DNA from: a bacterium
GTDB taxonomy: Bacteria; Desulfobacterota; DSWW01
Direction: 5' to 3'
NCBI GenBank assembly: GCA_030609865.1
Contig: JAUWSZ010000063.1
Span: forward strand, 1-8,654
DNA: 8,654 nt
The translations under genes and the position numbers were made by a program. The notes below the pieces were generated by a model. The model was given only the letters and a program-made list of their open reading frames with translations. It was not told the origin of the DNA and did not search any database. Shown piece by piece: positions 5,362 to 8,654 of this stretch. The first letter of the stretch is position 1; each line of letters starts with the position of its first letter.

Positions 5362-6534
5362 TTACTTGCTCCTAGCTTGCACCCTGCCAGGATTCGAGGT
5401 CCCCTCGGATAGGAGGGGCAGGCACTCCTGTTCCCCTTCAAAAGGCTCGAGGGAACCGATCCTCCTCGCATCCCGGGAGATTTCTGCAGATGACGAGAGG
5501 CCGGAGCCGTTCCAGACTTGATGGCTGAAAAGCCGGCTGGCGGGTGTCATGTGGTAGAGGGCGTCGGCTGCCATGAGCACCACGGCGTTTGTCCAGGTGA
5601 GCTTGTCTTCCGGCCAGATGACCATGTCCGGAAAGGTAAACCCGCACCAGTAGGATCCGTCCTCAAAGGTTCGGTCCTGAATCCAGCCGAATACGATCTC
5701 TGCCAGCTCCCGATTCCCCATGGCCGTCAGGGCCAGGGAGAGCTCCGAGGTTTCCGCCACGGTGATCCACGGATGGTCGGAGACACAGCGGACCCCGAGG
5801 CCCTTTACGACGAACTTCTTCCAGTACCGGTCCAGCCGATCTCGGGCCTCCTGGCCGGTGAGCGCTCCGGACAGCATCGGATAGAACCAATCCATCGAAT
5901 AGCGAGACTTCGTTATGTTGAACAGATGAGATCTGGTCTGAATCGCAAGGCGGAGTTTCTTCATGGCTTCCGCCCAGGCCGGCCTTTCGTAGCCGAGCCT
6001 GTTCGCAATCGCCAGCCCGCATTTCAGGGCCATGTACACCGAGCTGGACCCCGTTAACAGGGCCATCCGATCCACTTTGCCCATAGGACTGATGGCCCAA
6101 TAGATCTCACCGGTCGGAGCTTGCAGTCTCACGGCAAACTCGAGGGCGGAGGACACCGTTTCCCACATGGCCTCGAGAAAAGACCGGTCTTTCGTTATCA
6201 AGAAATGGTGCCAGACGCCGACCGCGATGTAGGAAGACATGTTCGTGTCGAGCGTCTTGTCCTCAGGAACGCCCTTCATGTAGGAGGCGTACCAGCTCCC
6301 ATCCTCACGCTGCATTCTCGCCATCCACTCAAAGGCGAGTTGGGCTTCGCGCAGATAGCCGCCGATACTGAGCCCCATCGCCGCCTCTACATGATCCCAG
6401 GGATCCGTCTTCTGTCCCTCGCACCATGGAATCTCCCCTGTCTTCCTCTGCCTCTCCGCAATCCGGACAGCCACCGTTTCCAGGGCGACAGCCAGCTTCT
6501 CCACGCTACTCGACATCTTGGCTCCCATTTCCAT
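5362..6534 (-). CDS. alpha/alpha-toroid protein, usually annotated prenyltransferase-like; function unknown
   Basis: A protein of up to 390 residues with repeated amphipathic helices and aromatic turns. YLREAQLAFEWMARMQREDGSW (60-81) and WIQDRTFEDGSYWCGF (284-299) resemble the QW-type repeats of squalene cyclases and prenyltransferases; similar toroids occur in six-hairpin glycosidases. TGEIPWCEGQKTDPWDHVEA (32-51) and FPDMVIWPEDKLTWTNAVVL (301-320) add acidic and aromatic residues that could line a central cavity. D46, E50 and the ED pair at 309-310 are candidate functional residues. No signal peptide or membrane helix is seen. It overlaps the upstream methyltransferase and lies 6 bp from the acyltransferase, so a glycan-directed role is more plausible than prenyl transfer; this is an inference. 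Three in-frame starts (6534, 6528, 6516) all have purine-rich sites; the longest is given. The last 50 residues are low in motifs and may be disordered. Confidence 0.78.
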   Translation of the reverse strand: MEMGAKMSSSVEKLAVALETVAVRIAERQRKTGEIPWCEGQKTDPWDHVEAAMGLSIGGYLREAQLAFEWMARMQREDGSWYASYMKGVPEDKTLDTNMSSYIAVGVWHHFLITKDRSFLEAMWETVSSALEFAVRLQAPTGEIYWAISPMGKVDRMALLTGSSSVYMALKCGLAIANRLGYERPAWAEAMKKLRLAIQTRSHLFNITKSRYSMDWFYPMLSGALTGQEARDRLDRYWKKFVVKGLGVRCVSDHPWITVAETSELSLALTAMGNRELAEIVFGWIQDRTFEDGSYWCGFTFPDMVIWPEDKLTWTNAVVLMAADALYHMTPASRLFSHQVWNGSGLSSSAEISRDARRIGSLEPFEGEQECLPLLSEGTSNPGRVQARSK

Positions 6535-7246
6535 TCCCCGCCTTTTTCAGATAGAGCACACAGCTTTTCGCCACGAAGGGGCTCATCAGTTTTTCGAGAA
6601 TCCGACTCAACCATGGGCGTTTCTCGATATCCCACACGAGGAAATCATGGTACAGCTTCACAAGCCGTGAATTCTCGTTCTCCAAGCCGACGATGCACTT
6701 GAGCCACCAGTACGGTGCGTGCAGGCCATGCGCTTTGCCTGTGTCGAAACAGACCAGGCCCGCCTCTTCGAGCTTCCGGATCAGTTCTCGCTTCCTGTAT
6801 ATCCGTATGTGTCCGCCCGGCTCGTTCCGGTAAGTCTTGGACAGGGCCCAGCAGATCATCTCGGGCATGAACCGGGGAACGCTTACGGCGAGGGTCTCCC
6901 CAGGCTTGAGAACCCGGGTGATCTCCCGGATGGCCTGGGCCTCGTCCGGGATGTGTTCCAGCACCTCGGAGCAGATCACGACGTCGAAAGAATGATCGGA
7001 AAAAGGCAGCTGCGTGATGTCACCCGTGAATATGCCCCATCCCGCTTCTCCGCCCTCGCCCTCCTTTTCCATCAGCCGCATCATGTTCCGGGCCTTGGTC
7101 ACATCCTCGCTCTTCATGTCCAGGCCCACGACCTGCACGCCCGGCCTCTTAAAGGCCTCGTACAGATGGCGACCGTTGCCACACCCCGCGTCCAGGACCC
7201 GCACCCCCGGCTTCAGTTCAATTTTCGAGAAATCAACCGTTAGCAT
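6506..7246 (-). CDS. class I SAM-dependent methyltransferase (Methyltransf_11/UbiE-like fold)
   Basis: A 246-residue methyltransferase. VLDAGCGNGRHLYEA (17-31) is motif I and VVGLDMKSEDVTKA (39-52) places the acidic ribose-binding residue. TGDITQLPFSDHSFDVVICS (74-93) leads into EVLEHIPD (94-101), the post-II motif, and ITRVLKPGETLAVSVPRF (109-126) completes the core. Residues 170-246, including HAPYWWLKCIVGLENENSRL, form a C-terminal part likely to bind the substrate and perhaps to rest on a membrane; no clear transmembrane helix is seen. The frame extends upstream to 7618, but that stretch is the out-of-frame shadow of the glycosyltransferase. ATG 7246 has GAGAGG 6 bases upstream and overlaps the glycosyltransferase stop by 14 bp. 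Its stop overlaps the toroid gene start. The probable substrate is a sugar or lipid-linked glycan made by the neighbouring enzyme, which is an inference. Confidence 0.9.
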   Translation of the reverse strand: MLTVDFSKIELKPGVRVLDAGCGNGRHLYEAFKRPGVQVVGLDMKSEDVTKARNMMRLMEKEGEGGEAGWGIFTGDITQLPFSDHSFDVVICSEVLEHIPDEAQAIREITRVLKPGETLAVSVPRFMPEMICWALSKTYRNEPGGHIRIYRKRELIRKLEEAGLVCFDTGKAHGLHAPYWWLKCIVGLENENSRLVKLYHDFLVWDIEKRPWLSRILEKLMSPFVAKSCVLYLKKAGNGNGSQDVE

Positions 7247-8507
7247 GCATTGCCTCTCTGTAGACCTCGACCATCCTATCCGCCGCCCGCTTCCACGTGA
7301 AGTGCTCGTGCACCCTTCGGCACCCCTCTTCACCGAGTCGGTGTCGTCTCTCCGGATCATCCAGGAGAGAAACGATGGCGCCCGCCAGGGCCTGGGAGTC
7401 GCCGGGGGGTACGAGGACCCCGGCATCGCCCACCACCTCCGGAAGGGCACCTCCTGTCGTGCTGACGACCGGTGTCTTGCAGGCCATTGCCTCCCCGGCC
7501 GGGAAACCGAACCCTTCGTACAGGGACGGCACCACCGCAAGGGTTGCCCGGGCATAGTAGTGAGCAAACTCTTCGTCTTCGATGCGCCCCGTGAATTCCA
7601 CGAACCGACCGAGGGCAAGATCTCTCACCAGATCCTCGACCCCCTTGTCCTTCCTCGGTTTGCCGATGACCGTCACTTTGATGTCTCTCTGTTTCGCGAT
7701 GGAGGCCGCGGCTTCCAACAAATAGCGGAGGCCCTTGATGGGCACATCCGAACTGGTGGTCGTAATGATTCGATTCTCCTCCCGCTTCACGTCGGGAAGG
7801 GGCCGGAACGTTCCGGTGTCGATGCCGTTCGGCACGACATGAAGCCTCTGGGTCGGGATGGCGAAGGCCCGGGCCACATCCTGCCTGGACTGTTCGGAGA
7901 CCGTGATGACGTGCGAGAGATTCCTGGACACCTTTGTCTGCATGCCCACAAAGGAATACCATCTTCGGATCTTCAGCTTCTTCCACCACCACCTCACGCT
8001 CTCGAGCTCTGCTTCCCTGTCGACCATGATCGGGTGGTGGATAGTCGCCACCAGGGGAAACCCCAGCCGTTGAATCTTCAGAAGCCCGTATGCAAGACAT
8101 TGATTGTCATGGATGACGTCGAATTCCCCGATCCTCTCCCTCAGAAAACGGTAGGCCCGGAGCCCGAAGGTGCGGGGTTCAGGAAAACCTCCTGTCGACA
8201 CACCCGCCCACTCGAGGACATTGATCCCTGAGCGCAGTTCGCTGGGCTTCGGGATTCGAAACAGGGCCTCCGGATTGTAGAGATCCAGGCCCTCGAGTTG
8301 ATGAAGACGAACATCTTCGTCCAGATGCGGATACGGGGGACCGGATACGACATGCACCCGGTGTCCGAGATCCCGCAGCGCCCGGCTTATCCTCTTGATG
8401 TAGATCCCTTGCCCCCCGCAGGTCGGATTCCCACGGTAGGTAAGCAGACAAACCTTCAGAGGTTTTCCGTTCGTTCCTTCTCTCTCGTCGGCAGGAAGAA
8501 TGGTCAT
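7233..8507 (-). CDS. family 4 glycosyltransferase (GT-B fold)
   Basis: A retaining nucleotide-sugar glycosyltransferase of 424 residues from ATG 8507, expected at the cytoplasmic face of the membrane. The N-terminal domain opens with KVCLLTYRGNPTCGGQGIYI, the glycine loop typical of GT4, and contains FDVIHDNQC and LVATIHHPIMVDRE. VVPNGIDTGTFRP marks the domain linker. The C-terminal donor-binding domain has VTVIGKPRKDKG, FTGRIEDEEF and the E-x7-E signature in YEGFGFPAGEAMACKTPVVS (E331 and E339), then GALPEVVGDAGVLVPPGD. Two in-frame GTG codons at 8513 and 8516 are alternative starts; none has a strong ribosome site. It is the first gene of the apparent operon and overlaps the next by 14 bp. 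Donor and acceptor sugars cannot be read from the sequence. GT4 genes next to a methyltransferase and a prenyltransferase-like gene are recalled from actinobacterial genomes, unverified here. Confidence 0.93.
   Translation of the reverse strand: MTILPADEREGTNGKPLKVCLLTYRGNPTCGGQGIYIKRISRALRDLGHRVHVVSGPPYPHLDEDVRLHQLEGLDLYNPEALFRIPKPSELRSGINVLEWAGVSTGGFPEPRTFGLRAYRFLRERIGEFDVIHDNQCLAYGLLKIQRLGFPLVATIHHPIMVDREAELESVRWWWKKLKIRRWYSFVGMQTKVSRNLSHVITVSEQSRQDVARAFAIPTQRLHVVPNGIDTGTFRPLPDVKREENRIITTTSSDVPIKGLRYLLEAAASIAKQRDIKVTVIGKPRKDKGVEDLVRDLALGRFVEFTGRIEDEEFAHYYARATLAVVPSLYEGFGFPAGEAMACKTPVVSTTGGALPEVVGDAGVLVPPGDSQALAGAIVSLLDDPERRHRLGEEGCRRVHEHFTWKRAADRMVEVYREAMHANG
7253..7258 (-). promoter_or_regulatory. 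ribosome binding site that fixes the second methyltransferase start
   Basis: GAGAGG on the minus strand lies 6 bases before ATG 7246, inside the last codons of the glycosyltransferase gene. It supports 7246 over the much longer upstream frame and indicates translational coupling. Confidence 0.75.
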
Positions 8508-8516
8508 GCTCACCAC

Positions 8517-8654
8517 AACAACGGCCGGTGTACGGCAGAGGGCCTCTAAAACTGCTATAGATTACGAGGACCTACAGGAAATACCGGGTGTCAAAAGATG
8601 TTTTCCCCAGGAGCCTCAACGGAAAAGGGGAAAAGAGTAGATAGTATATGAGAC
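8517..8654 (-). other. upstream region of the glycan operon, promoter not resolved
   Basis: This 138-bp stretch has no supported gene. On the minus strand TTGACA (8594-8589) is a perfect -35 hexamer, but the nearest good -10 match, TAATCT (8564-8559), is 24 bases away, which is too far. TATACT (8648-8643) near the edge could be a -10 whose -35 lies outside the window. The operon promoter may therefore be here or just beyond it. Confidence 0.3.

Noticed and set aside
7247..7618. N-terminal extension of the second methyltransferase to 7618
   Set aside because: It lies wholly within the glycosyltransferase gene in another frame. A good ribosome site supports 7246.
8559..8594. TTGACA with TAATCT as the operon promoter
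   Set aside because: The 24-bp spacing is well outside the 16-19 bp range for sigma70 promoters, so the pair is not called.
1..8654. tRNA, rRNA or transposase genes
   Set aside because: No cloverleaf-like block, conserved rRNA segment or transposase motif was recognised by reading both strands. A covariance-model scan was not possible here.

Overview
The window is GC-rich bacterial DNA, roughly 60 % by eye, with tightly packed genes and short intergenic gaps that carry dispersed repeats. No gene fixes the lineage. The Fmt-RsmB pair, a cobalamin-type radical SAM enzyme, a glycan gene set and repeat-loaded junctions would suit an uncultured Desulfobacterota (deltaproteobacterium) or a similar environmental phylum. 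That placement is an inference with low confidence.

Left part, minus strand: fmt (methionyl-tRNA formyltransferase, 881-1846) is followed downstream by the first 226 codons of rsmB (16S rRNA m5C967 methyltransferase), which runs off the left edge. The roughly 200 bp between them is filled by stacked repeats. Fmt is bracketed by two inverted copies of a 44-bp hairpin-bearing repeat (840-883 and 2022-2065). Its upstream region also carries a 16-bp tandem duplication made of GATAAT-like hexamers that resembles a Fur-type operator.

Middle, plus strand: a small class I SAM-dependent methyltransferase (2102-2716) is divergent from fmt and convergent with the genes to its right. The junction at 2717-2900 is a mosaic of a 7-bp tandem repeat, a GA/CT-rich 46-bp repeat, TGACCCC repeats and a hairpin.

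Right part, minus strand, in order of transcription: a GT4 glycosyltransferase (8507-7233), a second SAM methyltransferase (7246-6506), an alpha/alpha-toroid protein of the type usually labelled prenyltransferase (6534-5362) and a left-handed beta-helix acyltransferase (5355-4633). These genes overlap or nearly touch and look like one operon for building and decorating a glycan or glycolipid. A B12-binding radical SAM protein (4514-2901) follows after a 118-bp gap. Near-identical direct copies of the 46-bp repeat flank this last gene, so it may be a separately acquired or mobile cassette.

No rRNA, tRNA, CRISPR array, transposase or phage gene was found. No gene-free stretch exceeds 300 bp. 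The most notable content is the repeat architecture around fmt and the radical SAM gene, and the compact glycan operon containing an uncharacterised toroid protein.
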